A stretch of 35,360 bases of DNA from an uncultured Oscillospiraceae bacterium (GCA_944387225.1 CALXDY010000078.1:1-35360), one strand, 5' to 3'. Shown: positions 26,281 to 34,116, numbered from the stretch's first letter. The notes: a model not told the origin generated them from the sequence alone. Program-made: numbers and translations.

Positions 26281-27005
26281 GTTCCCAATCCTCTCTGCTG
26301 ACAGATGGCTTCCCCCACTAATAGATCGAAGGGGGTGGTCAGCTTCATGTTTTCCCGGCTGCCCTTGGTCAGTCGCACCTGCATTCCAAGCCGCTCCACG
26401 GCGGCGCAGTCGTCGGTGACCAGTTCCCCATCCTCCAGAGCCTTGTGTACCGCGGCGCGGATCAAATCGGCCTGAAATACCTGGGGCGTCTGTACGCCGA
26501 ACAAAGTGGAACGGTCCACCGTCTCAACGGCCACATCCCCCTCCACCCGCTTGATGGTGTCGGTCATGGGCACCGCCGGAGCGGCAGCCCCGCAGGCAGC
26601 GCCCTGGCGCAGGACCTCCTCCAGCACGTCCTCCGGTAGGAAGGGTCTGGCCCCGTCGTGAATGGCGATGAGCCGGGCGTCCTTCCGCACGGCGTTAAGT
26701 CCAGCCTGAACGGAATGAATGCGCTCCGCTCCACCGGCCACCACCTGGGTCACCTTATCCAGGGCAAAATCCCGGCACAGACGGCTCACCTCCACCATCA
26801 GATCCTCCCGGGTCACCACCACAACCTCCGTGATGGACGGGCATTGCTGAAATACCCGCAGGGTATGTACCAGCACCGGAATGCCTCCGATGGGCGTACA
26901 GATCTTATCGATCCCCTCCATCCGCCGGGCAGAACCGGCTGCCACCACCACCGCCGACCAGACGGGATATTCCTTCTTCCGGCGAAACCGGCCAAAGAGA
27001 TCCAT
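26268..27005 (-). CDS. ispD: 2-C-methyl-D-erythritol 4-phosphate cytidylyltransferase
   Basis: IspD joins CTP and MEP, two steps before IspF. The 245-residue product has the nucleotide-binding start [17 protein letters not shown], then [34 protein letters not shown] and [11 protein letters not shown], all in family order. About ten extra residues at the N-terminus ([12 protein letters not shown]) are basic. The ATG at 27005 has AAGGAGG 7 bases upstream. It overlaps ispF by 13 bases and follows carD, as in several Firmicutes. Confidence 0.95.
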   Translation of the reverse strand: MDLFGRFRRKKEYPVWSAVVVAAGSARRMEGIDKICTPIGGIPVLVHTLRVFQQCPSITEVVVVTREDLMVEVSRLCRDFALDKVTQVVAGGAERIHSVQAGLNAVRKDARLIAIHDGARPFLPEDVLEEVLRQGAACGAAAPAVPMTDTIKRVEGDVAVETVDRSTLFGVQTPQVFQADLIRAAVHKALEDGELVTDDCAAVERLGMQVRLTKGSRENMKLTTPFDLLVGEAICQQRGLGTWQR

Positions 27006-27022
27006 GGATCGTCCTCCTTACC

Positions 27023-27077
27023 GCTCCGGCCGCGCCGGAGCCATTCATACATAGAGAGGAGCCGGAAGGCTCCTCTC
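27023..27077 (-). other. Two tandem hairpins between carD and ispD
   Basis: GAGAGGAGCC/GGCTCCTCTC (27054-27077, loop of 4) and GCTCCGG/CCGGAGC (27023-27041) lie between the carD stop and the ispD ribosome-binding site. Neither is followed by a T-run on the minus strand. They may be a partial terminator or an RNA-processing site that lowers ispD relative to carD. Confidence 0.5.
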
Positions 27078-27097
27078 AAACCATCTTTTCCCGCTTA

Positions 27098-27586
27098 TCA
27101 CACGGGGACACATTCCACCGCCTGCTGGATCCGCTGCTCCACCGCCTCATAGCTGGCACACTGGCACATCACCAGCTCGGAGATCAGGATCTGTTTGGCG
27201 GAGTGGAGCATCTTCCGCTCCCCAGTGGACAGGCCCCTGGCTCCATCCCGAAGCATCAGGCCCTTCACCACACCGGCTACCTCCAGAAGATCCCCGCTTT
27301 TCAGCCGCTCCATATTTTCCCGGTAGCGGCGGTTCCAGTTCTGGGTCATGTCCACCTTCAGGGAGGCCATGGCCTCCAGCACCTGGTTGGCACGCTCCCG
27401 ATCCACAATGGGGCGCACACCGATCTCATCGCTGTTGTCCACGGGGATCATGACCAGCATGGCCCGTACCGGAAGTTTCAGGACATAATAGTCCCGCATC
27501 ACGCCGTCCACCTTTTTCTGAACAATACTGTCTACCACACCTGCGCCGTGCATAGGATGCACGACCTTATCCCCGATCTGAAACAA
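27098..27586 (-). CDS. carD: CarD family transcriptional regulator
   Basis: CarD/CdnL proteins bind the RNA polymerase beta subunit and stabilise open complexes. The family N-terminus FQIGDKVVHPMHGAGVV appears directly after a TTG at 27586 that has GGAGG 8 bases upstream. That start (162 residues) is therefore chosen over an ATG 14 codons earlier or a GTG at 27652. The RNA polymerase-interaction domain is at 1-65 and the helical C-terminal domain follows (NWNRRYRENMERLKSGDLLEVAGVVKGL). It has its own promoter and leads into ispD-ispF. Confidence 0.93.
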   Translation of the reverse strand: MFQIGDKVVHPMHGAGVVDSIVQKKVDGVMRDYYVLKLPVRAMLVMIPVDNSDEIGVRPIVDRERANQVLEAMASLKVDMTQNWNRRYRENMERLKSGDLLEVAGVVKGLMLRDGARGLSTGERKMLHSAKQILISELVMCQCASYEAVEQRIQQAVECVPV

Positions 27587-27671
27587 CGGTGACACCTCCA
27601 ATTCCGCAAGCATATCGTCTTTTTCGGCAGAGAGAAGCGATTCAGCCTCCACAGCACGCCATTATATAACT

Positions 27672-27700
27672 ATTATAGCCATTTTTTGTGATTTCCGCAA
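27672..27700 (-). promoter_or_regulatory. Promoter of carD-ispD-ispF
   Basis: The minus strand has TTGCGG (27695-27700), a 17-base spacer and TATAAT (27672-27677). A second TATAAT-like hexamer follows a few bases on. The leader would be about 80 bases. Confidence 0.7.
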
Positions 27701-27736
27701 GGGTTTCCCCGTGTTATCCATAGATTTTGGCAGTTT

Positions 27737-28900
27737 TCACAACTCTTGAGCCTGTTTAGACGACACACACCCTTGGGCCAGGAACGCCTCCACCTCTCCC
27801 GTCACCTGGGCCAGCTGCGCCCGGATAGGCAGGTGCTGGGGGCAGCGGCGCTCACACTGGCCGCACCGGTAGCACTGGTCGGGCCGTTCTTCCCGGTCCA
27901 TTCCCTCCCAGCTCCGCCGGGCCGCCTGGAGGCTCTGCCCCAAGGCGATTTTATTCCATAGCTGAAACGCGCCGGGGATGTCCACTCCCGCCGGGCAGGG
28001 CAGACAGTAGCGGCAGCCGGTACAGCCGTTTTTCAGCCTCCGGCGCAGCCCCTCCCCCACCTCTTCCACGGCAGCCTGTTCCTCCGGCGAAAGGGGCGAA
28101 AAGGTACCGAACGTATTCAGGTTGTCCTCCACCTGTTCCATGGCCCCCATGCCGCTGAGCACCACGCCCACATTGGGCAGGCTGGCCACCCAGCGCATCC
28201 CCCAGGATGCCAGGGATGCTCTGGGGTTCAACGCCCGAAACGGCCGGGCCGCGTCCTCCGGCAGGTTGGCCAGCAGTCCGCCCTTCACGGGCTCCATCAC
28301 CAGCACAGGCACACCCCTGGACTGGGCCAGCCGATAGCCCCGCAGCCCCGCCTGAAAGTCCACATCCAGGTAGTTCAGCTGGATCAGGCAGCAGTCCCAG
28401 GCCCGGGCGGTGAGGATCTCCTCAAAGGCCTGATAACTGTCGTGGAAGGAAAAACCGAACCGGCGGATCAGTCCCTGTTTTTGGTACTGTTCCATCAGCT
28501 CCACCACGCCCAGCTCCACCATCCGGCGCCATACGTCCCGGGTGAGGGTATGGAAGAGGTAGCTGTCAAAATAGTCCACTCCGGCCCGCTCCAGCTGCCG
28601 GGCGAAAATCTCCTCCGCCTGTGCCCTGCTTTTGATCTGCCAGCAGGGCAGCTTGGTGGCCAGGCACCAGCTCTCCCTGGGATAGCGGCTCAGGGCCCGT
28701 CCCAGCACCGACTCACTTTGTCCCCCCAGGTACGTCCACGCCGTGTCGTAGTAGGTGACCCCGCCCTCCATGGCCCGGTCGATCATCTCCCCTACCGTCT
28801 TTTCGCAGACCTTTCCGTCTCCATCCACCGGAAAACGCAGGCCGCCGAAGCCCAGCAGGGACGGCCCTGGTCCTCCTCTGGCCTCCATCCGATATTCCAT
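27737..28900 (-). CDS. Aldo/keto reductase with C-terminal 4Fe-4S ferredoxin motifs
   Basis: The 387-residue protein has an N-terminal aldo/keto reductase barrel with the tetrad Asp52, Tyr57, Lys83 and His117. A C-terminal dicluster-like segment follows: CTGCRYCLPCPAGVDIP and CYRCGQCERRCPQHLPI. This subfamily is common in anaerobes. The substrate is unknown, and the iron-sulfur part suggests electron transfer to or from the barrel. The ATG at 28900 has GGAGGG about 6 bases upstream, inside the end of the patatin gene, whose stop is one base away. A frame open to 29185 overlaps patatin and is not used. No clear terminator follows. Confidence 0.9.
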   Translation of the reverse strand: MEYRMEARGGPGPSLLGFGGLRFPVDGDGKVCEKTVGEMIDRAMEGGVTYYDTAWTYLGGQSESVLGRALSRYPRESWCLATKLPCWQIKSRAQAEEIFARQLERAGVDYFDSYLFHTLTRDVWRRMVELGVVELMEQYQKQGLIRRFGFSFHDSYQAFEEILTARAWDCCLIQLNYLDVDFQAGLRGYRLAQSRGVPVLVMEPVKGGLLANLPEDAARPFRALNPRASLASWGMRWVASLPNVGVVLSGMGAMEQVEDNLNTFGTFSPLSPEEQAAVEEVGEGLRRRLKNGCTGCRYCLPCPAGVDIPGAFQLWNKIALGQSLQAARRSWEGMDREERPDQCYRCGQCERRCPQHLPIRAQLAQVTGEVEAFLAQGCVSSKQAQEL

Positions 28901-28901
28901 G

Positions 28902-29798
28902 TTATCCCTCCCGTTTCTTTGCCGGCTCGCCTCCGGGATTCCGTCCATCCTGAGAGAAAAATGCCTGGATCTCATCCATACGCTCCACGGCCTGCTGATA
29001 GCCCTCCGCCCACAGCATCCGCAGCTTCTCCGGATCGTGCTCGATCCGGCCCACCCCATGGAGGGAGTCAGGGGTAAACACCAGGGCCTTTCCCTCCTGT
29101 TCCAGGCGGAACAGCTCCTGCCGGGAGGCATTATCCCGCTGGGCCCGCTCCTCCATGGCACGGCAGAAGTTGGGGTACTGCCCATAGGTCCGGCGGATCA
29201 AAGGCAGCGCCCGCTCCCGCTTGCGGACAAAGCTCCGGGGTTTTGTCAGGATGACCATGACCCGGTCACAGCCCATATCAAAAGCCCGCTGGTAGGGTAC
29301 AGACACCGCCACACCGCCGTCCATATAGGGTTTCCCATCCAGTTGATAGATAGGGAACATCAAAGGCAGGGCACAGGTAGCCTGGAGCAGAGTGAACTTG
29401 TCATCCCGCCGGGGCACCGGCTTATACTCCGCCTCTCCCGTCTCCAGATTGGTAACCACGGCCTCCACCTCTCCCGGAAAGGCTTCAAATGTGTCGTAAT
29501 CAAAGGGAACCAGCTCGTTGGGAATCGTCTGGTAGGAGAACTCCAGGCCAAAATAACTGCGGTTATGCCGGTCCACCAGATTATTCATCCCCATGTACCG
29601 CCGGTCATTGACGTACCGGGTGACGATCTCCAGATTCCGCCGGGGCTGCCGGGAGACATAACTCACCCCGTAAGCGATACCCGCCGAAACCCCAACTACG
29701 TAGTCAGGCATCAGATCCCGTTCCAGCATGGCATCCAGCACACCGGTGGAATAAATGGTTCGCAGGGCGCCGCCCTCCAGCACAAGACCAAGCTTCAT
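28902..29798 (-). CDS. Patatin-like phospholipase
   Basis: The 298-residue product is a patatin-family acyl hydrolase. It has an oxyanion-hole loop GGALR (9-13), nucleophile Ser38 in GVSAG, and the catalytic Asp160 in DGG, giving a Ser-Asp dyad. No signal peptide is visible, so it probably acts on the cytosolic face of the membrane. The layout resembles the YjjU/YlbK-type bacterial patatins. AGAGGAG lies 8 bases before the ATG at 29798. It is co-transcribed with the aldo/keto reductase. The lipid substrate cannot be predicted. Confidence 0.92.
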   Translation of the reverse strand: MKLGLVLEGGALRTIYSTGVLDAMLERDLMPDYVVGVSAGIAYGVSYVSRQPRRNLEIVTRYVNDRRYMGMNNLVDRHNRSYFGLEFSYQTIPNELVPFDYDTFEAFPGEVEAVVTNLETGEAEYKPVPRRDDKFTLLQATCALPLMFPIYQLDGKPYMDGGVAVSVPYQRAFDMGCDRVMVILTKPRSFVRKRERALPLIRRTYGQYPNFCRAMEERAQRDNASRQELFRLEQEGKALVFTPDSLHGVGRIEHDPEKLRMLWAEGYQQAVERMDEIQAFFSQDGRNPGGEPAKKREG

Positions 29799-29836
29799 GA
29801 AAAACGCTCCTCTCCAGGGATTGGTTCTTTTTCCCC

Positions 29837-29865
29837 ATTATACCGCTATTGTATCGGTTTTGCAA
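29837..29865 (-). promoter_or_regulatory. Promoter of the patatin/aldo-keto reductase operon
   Basis: The minus strand has TTGCAA (29860-29865), a 17-base spacer and TATAAT (29837-29842), about 40 bases before the ATG. It is divergent from the cysK promoter. Confidence 0.75.
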
Positions 29866-29911
29866 ATTTTAAAAACCTACCTATTTAGCAGGAATTTCTT
29901 GCTCCAAACCA

Positions 29912-29941
29912 TTGACAAGGCCGGAGCGCCTGGAGTATCAT
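29912..29941 (+). promoter_or_regulatory. Promoter of cysK
   Basis: TTGACA (29912-29917), an 18-base spacer and TATCAT (29936-29941) precede cysK. The leader would be only about 20 bases, too short for a T-box or riboswitch. Confidence 0.75.
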
Positions 29942-29969
29942 CAATAAAAAGCACAAGGAGGCCGCTTTT

Positions 29970-30905
29970 ATGTCAAAGATTGTTCACAGCGTGGAGGAGC
30001 TGATTGGCGAAACCCCCCTCCTCTCCCTGGATCGGCTGGCCGCCCGGGAGGGATATGGGGCCCGGGTACTTGCCAAGCTGGAATACCTCAATCCCGCCGG
30101 CTCGGTAAAGGATCGTGTGGGCCTGGCGCTGATCCAGGCGGCGGAAGCGGCCGGTAAGCTGGCCCCCGGCGGCACCATCATCGAACCCACCTCCGGCAAC
30201 ACCGGCATTGGCCTTGCCTGCGTAGCCGCTGTCCGGGGCTACCGCCTGATCCTTACCATGCCTGATACCATGAGTGCCGAACGCCGGGCCATGCTGGCCG
30301 CTTACGGCGCTGAGCTGGTGCTCACGCCCGGCGCTCAGGGGATGCAGGGGGCGGTGAATAAGGCCAGGGAGCTGGCCGCCCAGATTCCCGGCAGCTTCAT
30401 CCCCGATCAGTTTGGCAACCCCGCCAACCCTGACGCCCATTACCGCACCACCGGCCCGGAGATCTGGCGGGACACCCAGGGGCAGGTGGACGTACTGGTG
30501 GCCTGTGTGGGTACCGGCGGAACCCTGTCCGGCACCGCCCGGTATCTGAAGGAGCAAAATCCTGCCCTGGAAGTGGTGGCCGTGGAGCCCAAAGCCTCTC
30601 CCCTGCTGTCCGGCGGCTGCGCCGGCCCCCACGGTATTCAGGGCATCGGCGCAAACTTCATTCCCGACACCCTGGACCGCACCATTTATGACCGGGTGAT
30701 CCAGGTGGCGGACGAGGACGCCTTTGCCGCCGGAAGAAACATCGTACCCACGGAGGGCATTCTGGTGGGCATCTCCTCCGGCGCAGCTCTGTGGGCCGCC
30801 GGCCAGCTGGCCCGCCAGGCTGAATATGCGGGAAAAACCATCGTGGTGATCCTCCCCGATTCCGGAGATCGGTATTTCTCCTCCCCCATGTTTGCGCAAA
30901 AGTAA
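29970..30905 (+). CDS. cysK: Cysteine synthase A (O-acetylserine sulfhydrylase)
   Basis: CysK makes cysteine from O-acetylserine and sulfide with PLP. The 311-residue product has the PLP lysine at 47 (NPAGSVKDR), the substrate loop TSGNTG (74-79), the phosphate-binding GTGGTLSG and the C-terminal PDSGDRYFS. AAGGAGG lies 8 bases before the ATG. It stands alone between its own promoter and a terminator hairpin, with no cysE beside it. It could supply cysteine to the desulfurase 4.5 kb away. Confidence 0.97.
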   Translation: MSKIVHSVEELIGETPLLSLDRLAAREGYGARVLAKLEYLNPAGSVKDRVGLALIQAAEAAGKLAPGGTIIEPTSGNTGIGLACVAAVRGYRLILTMPDTMSAERRAMLAAYGAELVLTPGAQGMQGAVNKARELAAQIPGSFIPDQFGNPANPDAHYRTTGPEIWRDTQGQVDVLVACVGTGGTLSGTARYLKEQNPALEVVAVEPKASPLLSGGCAGPHGIQGIGANFIPDTLDRTIYDRVIQVADEDAFAAGRNIVPTEGILVGISSGAALWAAGQLARQAEYAGKTIVVILPDSGDRYFSSPMFAQK

Positions 30906-30908
30906 CGC

Positions 30909-30942
30909 AATCCCCCCGGCCTCCGTGGAGGCTGGGGGGATT
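30909..30942 (+). terminator. Terminator hairpin after cysK
   Basis: A long stem (AATCCCCCCGGCCTC with its near-complement, one G-U pair) begins three bases after the cysK stop. The following sequence, ATTGCTGT, is only modestly T-rich. Confidence 0.65.
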
Positions 30943-30967
30943 ATTGCTGTCCTCGGCCCTAAACCTC

Positions 30968-30996
30968 TTGCGCCGCCCTACATACCATGCTATAAT
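30968..30996 (+). promoter_or_regulatory. Promoter of the lipoprotein pair
   Basis: TTGCGC (30968-30973), a 17-base spacer and the extended -10 TGCTATAAT (hexamer at 30991-30996) precede the SGNH-hydrolase gene by about 37 bases. Confidence 0.75.
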
Positions 30997-31032
30997 GAGG
31001 CGCTGCCCATATGCCAAGAGGAAGTGTATGAA

Positions 31033-31974
31033 TTGAATCGGATCACAACATCTCTGGCGGCGCTGTGCGCCGCCCTGATCTTTACCGGCTGCGCGGCATC
31101 CCCCGCGCCGGAGACAGACAGCGCCCAAAGCGCGCCGGACTCCTCCCAAACAACGGGGACGACTGTTCAGCAGCCGGAGGATGCCGTGTCCTCCGCCGAG
31201 GAACACCCCGACCAGACGAAGGAGGTTGCTCCCGCGCCGGAGAACGGCGCTCAGCTCCCCGCCCCGGAGAGCGGCGGACAGACATCTGCCAGTTCCTCCA
31301 CCCCGACGGATTCACGACCCCAGACCGCGGAGGCCTTTTTTCAAAACACCCTGTTTGTCGGGGATTCCATTATGGAAGGCATCCGCCAATATGTGATGAG
31401 CCAGCGGGAGGAGACCAGTTGTCTGGGAGACGCCAAATTTCTGACCACCACCATCGGCATCTCCCTGGCGGATCTGGTGGGGGATCGGCAGGCCGGCATT
31501 TTCTACAGCTATAAAGGCCAGGAAACCGCTCTGGAGGATATTGTGACAGATCTTTGTCCTGACCGGATCTTCCTGCTGCTTGGACTGAACGATCTGTCCG
31601 TCATCGAGGAAAATCCCCAGGTATCTCAGGTGGTAGATCGGTACCGGCGTCTGGCGGAAAACCTGACGGCCTGCCTGCCGGAAACCCAGATCGTGATTAT
31701 CACCAACCCGCCTAAAATTGCCTCCGCCTGGCTGCCTGATTATGCGGTCAACCGCAGCTTCAGCAACCAGCTCATCGACGATTTTTCCGCCTCTCTGATG
31801 GAGATGTGCCAGTCGGAGGGCATCGCCTGTATTGACGCCCACACCCTGCTGCAGGATACGTCCGGCGCTCTGCCAGAGGACTATTGCCGGGATGGGTACG
31901 TACATTTGAATAACGCGGGCTCTGCCGTGGTGGTGGACGCACTGTACCAGTTTGCCCAGGAGCAGCTGGCCTGA
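31033..31974 (+). CDS. SGNH/GDSL-type hydrolase lipoprotein
   Basis: The 313-residue product begins with a lipoprotein signal peptide (lipobox FTGC, Cys20). A disordered Ser/Pro/Glu linker follows (about 21-100, with repeated PAPE), then an SGNH hydrolase domain. That domain has GDS at 110-112 (nucleophile Ser112), GLND at 184-187 and the Asp287/His291 pair in DGYVH. The Asp-His spacing is one residue wider than the classical DxxH. It is predicted to act outside the membrane on an acylated glycan or lipid. The TTG at 31033 is chosen: AGAGGAAG lies 8 bases upstream and it places the basic residue and hydrophobic core correctly. Frames to 30892 run through the promoter. DUF4358 follows after 13 bases. 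Confidence 0.85.
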   Translation: MNRITTSLAALCAALIFTGCAASPAPETDSAQSAPDSSQTTGTTVQQPEDAVSSAEEHPDQTKEVAPAPENGAQLPAPESGGQTSASSSTPTDSRPQTAEAFFQNTLFVGDSIMEGIRQYVMSQREETSCLGDAKFLTTTIGISLADLVGDRQAGIFYSYKGQETALEDIVTDLCPDRIFLLLGLNDLSVIEENPQVSQVVDRYRRLAENLTACLPETQIVIITNPPKIASAWLPDYAVNRSFSNQLIDDFSASLMEMCQSEGIACIDAHTLLQDTSGALPEDYCRDGYVHLNNAGSAVVVDALYQFAQEQLA

Positions 31975-31987
31975 TGGAGGGAATACC

Positions 31988-32449
31988 ATGAAAAAGTTTG
32001 GAACATTAACGTTTGGCCTCCTGGCGGCACTGGTTCTGGCCGGATGCAGCGGTGGGGCAGAAACCTCCCCTGACCCCCAGGCGGTATTTTCCGCTCTGGA
32101 GGAGCAGGTGGCGTTGCCGGAGCTGGTGGATATGACCGATGAGTATCTGGAGATGGGGCTGGGCATTGACCCCAACAGCTGGGACAGCGCGGTGTGCTAT
32201 CTGCCGGTGGACGGCACCCAACCTGACGAGATCATCATGGTTCGTGCCACAGACAGTGACAAAGCCGACGACATCCGCAGCAAGTTAGAAGATCGCCTGG
32301 GTTATAAGGAAAAGTCGGCCCAGCTCTATCTGACGGAAAACATGCCTGTTATTGAAGCCGGCGTAGTCCGCCAGGATGGACTGACCGTCTCCTTGATCGT
32401 ATCAGAGCAAGCGGAGGAAATCTGCGGCGTGCTGGACTCCATGTCATAA
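31988..32449 (+). CDS. DUF4358 family lipoprotein
   Basis: The 153-residue product has a lipoprotein signal (MKKFGTLTFGLLAALVLAGC, Cys20) and a DUF4358 body with the typical ELVDMTDEYLEMGLGID and SDKADDIRSKLEDRLGYKEKS segments. The family function is unknown. In other Clostridia it often occurs near membrane O-acyltransferase and SGNH genes, as I recall. GGAGG lies 7 bases before the ATG. It is the second gene of the plus-strand operon and is followed by a strong hairpin terminator. Confidence 0.85.
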   Translation: MKKFGTLTFGLLAALVLAGCSGGAETSPDPQAVFSALEEQVALPELVDMTDEYLEMGLGIDPNSWDSAVCYLPVDGTQPDEIIMVRATDSDKADDIRSKLEDRLGYKEKSAQLYLTENMPVIEAGVVRQDGLTVSLIVSEQAEEICGVLDSMS

Positions 32450-32463
32450 TCACCTTACAGGCA

Positions 32464-32497
32464 AACCCCTCCGGCCCCCTTGTGGGCCGGAGGGGTT
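32464..32497. terminator. Bidirectional terminator between convergent genes
   Basis: A perfect 14-bp stem (AACCCCTCCGGCCC and complement, loop of 6) is followed by GTTGTTGT on the plus strand. On the minus strand the far side reads TTTGCC. It can end both the lipoprotein operon and the reductase operon. Confidence 0.75.
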
Positions 32498-32533
32498 GTT
32501 GTATAAGGAGGCCGCGCTCTTTTCGTGCGTCCC

Positions 32534-33637
32534 TCATCTGTCTTCATAGATACAGTGAACGCCCCGATGGGCCATCATCCCACCCAAGCACTCCTTGTTG
32601 CAGCGGACGCAGCGGTGGATTTCCTCCACCCGGCTGGAAAAGACCTTATTGGGCCAGTCCGGATCGGCAATCAGCTGGCGGCTCATGGCGGCGCAGTCCA
32701 TTCGGTGGGCCTTCAGCTGCTCCTCCACGAAGGCCGGATCCGTCAGTCCGCCCACCCCGCAGATGGGCAGGTTCGTCAGCTGCCGCACCTGGTCACAGAA
32801 GGTCAAAAAGCAGCCCTCCGTCCCGAATTGGGGGTGATTTTTCGGAGGAATGGTGTCACACAGATCACCATGATTGGCCAGCGTCACATGGAAGCTGGTC
32901 ACGCCCGCCTCCTCCAGAAGAAGAACAAAGATGGGCAGCTCCGACTCCAGCACCCCGGCGTTCCCATAGTGGGGCTCCTCCTGCCGCACGGCCAGCTTAT
33001 AATCAATGGGCAGTTGGGGCAGGCGGCGTCGGATGGCGGACACCGCCTCCACGGCGAACCTGGCCCGATTGGCCGGGCTGCCGCCGTAACGGTCGGTACG
33101 GTGGTTGAACAGGGCGGAGCTGAAGCTGCCGCACATCCGATCCCCATGCACCTGAACCATGTCGAAGCCAACCTCCACTGCCAGCTGAGCCGCCCGGCCA
33201 AAGGCATCGGTGATTTGCGCCACCTTCTTTTCCGGCAAGCCGGTAATGTAGGGCCCCACCTGCTGGTTCAGCAGCGGGCGAAGCTCCTCCATAGAAATCC
33301 GTTTGGTCAGCACCCCGGGAACATATTTCAGCATGGCCTTTAAATCCGAGTCGGACTGGTGCAGCTGGGCACAGAGCAGACACCCCTCCCGGTGAACCGC
33401 GTCGGCCACCGCCCTATAAAAAGCCATGCCCTTTTTGCTGTACAGAGAGGGGCCGAATCCGCGAGGAAGCACCGGGACGTCACCTATGATAATCATGGCG
33501 CATCCCCCGGCAGCGATCCGCCTCATCCGTTCCACAAAGGCTTCCTGGGTAAGACCCATGGTGGTAGGAGCAAAAATAATCCGGTTTTTCAGGTGCAGAC
33601 CCCCGTAATTCAGGGGACTGTTTATGGTTTCATGCAT
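32534..33637 (-). CDS. Old Yellow Enzyme-type NADH:flavin oxidoreductase with Fe-S motif
   Basis: The 367-residue protein is an FMN-binding OYE barrel (LKNRIIFAPTTMG start, HGDRMCGSFSSALFNHRTDRYGGS, GVGGLTDP). At its end it has the iron-sulfur cysteines 343, 346, 350 and 362 (CVRCNKEC...C) seen in 2,4-dienoyl-CoA reductase and bile-acid BaiCD/BaiH-type enzymes. Those relatives continue with an FAD/NAD(P) domain of about 300 residues; here the frame stops five residues after the last cysteine. It must receive electrons another way. AGAAGAG lies 8 bases before the ATG at 33637. It overlaps the MarR gene by 16 bases and is probably controlled by it. The substrate is unknown. Confidence 0.9.
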   Translation of the reverse strand: MHETINSPLNYGGLHLKNRIIFAPTTMGLTQEAFVERMRRIAAGGCAMIIIGDVPVLPRGFGPSLYSKKGMAFYRAVADAVHREGCLLCAQLHQSDSDLKAMLKYVPGVLTKRISMEELRPLLNQQVGPYITGLPEKKVAQITDAFGRAAQLAVEVGFDMVQVHGDRMCGSFSSALFNHRTDRYGGSPANRARFAVEAVSAIRRRLPQLPIDYKLAVRQEEPHYGNAGVLESELPIFVLLLEEAGVTSFHVTLANHGDLCDTIPPKNHPQFGTEGCFLTFCDQVRQLTNLPICGVGGLTDPAFVEEQLKAHRMDCAAMSRQLIADPDWPNKVFSSRVEEIHRCVRCNKECLGGMMAHRGVHCIYEDR

Positions 33638-34047
33638 GGGGAATTCTCTTCTTTCCAGGATACTTTGGCCAAGAGGGCAAACAACTGCTTCTGTTCCTCC
33701 TCATTCAGGGTAGCCAGCGCCTGCTGATCCCAGTCAAAAAAGACCTGGTGGCTGACCTGAAAGGCCTCCTGCCCCTCGGGGCTTAAATCCAGGTGGTAGG
33801 ATCGGCCGGACTTTTCCCGGGTGAGGAACCCATCCTCCACCAACCGGGTAATGCAGCGCTGGGAGTAGCCCCAGTCCAGGCCCAGAGCTTCCGTCAGCTC
33901 CGCCTGGGTACAGCCGGGGTGCTTACCCACATAGAGCACCGGAAACAGAGATCCGAAATTCAATCCAAGCTGCTGAAGCCGCCGAGAGGTATAGGCGGTA
34001 AAGCCGCGGTGAAACACGGTGGCGTAATAGGCCAGGGTTTGGAACAT
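33622..34047 (-). CDS. MarR family transcriptional regulator
   Basis: The 141-residue product has a winged helix (about 45-95): CTQAELTEALGLDWGYSQRCITRLVEDGFLTREKS, with the DxR-like wing RSYHLDLSPEGQ. Flanking dimerisation helices are as in MarR proteins. The ATG at 34047 is chosen, with AAAGGAG about 11 bases upstream; a frame to 34095 would start upstream of the predicted transcript start. It overlaps the reductase gene, and palindromes sit on its own promoter. Autoregulation and control of the reductase by a small molecule are likely. Confidence 0.9.
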   Translation of the reverse strand: MFQTLAYYATVFHRGFTAYTSRRLQQLGLNFGSLFPVLYVGKHPGCTQAELTEALGLDWGYSQRCITRLVEDGFLTREKSGRSYHLDLSPEGQEAFQVSHQVFFDWDQQALATLNEEEQKQLFALLAKVSWKEENSPCMKP

Positions 34048-34066
34048 GAAACGGTCAACTCCTTTT

Positions 34067-34081
34067 CTTGACTTAGTCAAG
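34067..34081. promoter_or_regulatory. MarR operator candidate over -10 and transcript start
   Basis: CTTGACT-T-AGTCAAG is a perfect 7-1-7 palindrome. It overlaps the last bases of the -10 and the predicted transcript start of the MarR gene. Confidence 0.75.
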
Positions 34082-34108
34082 TATACAGGATCCATTCGCA
34101 GAAGTCAA
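34080..34108 (-). promoter_or_regulatory. Promoter of the MarR/reductase operon
   Basis: The minus strand has TTGACT (34103-34108), a 17-base spacer and TATACT (34080-34085). Both elements are five of six to consensus. Confidence 0.8.
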
Positions 34109-34116
34109 GATTCTTG
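34106..34116. promoter_or_regulatory. Second palindrome overlapping the -35
   Basis: CAAGA-T-TCTTG is a 5-1-5 palindrome overlapping the -35. The half-site AGTCAAG at 34103-34109 repeats that of the first operator (34075-34081), 28 bases away. Confidence 0.5.

Noticed and set aside
27737..29185. N-terminal extension of the aldo/keto reductase to 29185
   Set aside because: The extra residues lie inside the patatin gene in another frame and are not reductase-like. The ATG at 28900 has a good ribosome-binding site.
29881..29910. Imperfect palindrome GCAGGAATTTCTTGC upstream of cysK as a CymR/IscR-type operator
   Set aside because: Only short arms with mismatches and no match to a known cysteine-regulator box that I can defend.
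30892..31032. N-terminal extension of the SGNH lipoprotein
   Set aside because: It would translate through the cysK terminator and the lipoprotein promoter and would bury the lipoprotein signal peptide.
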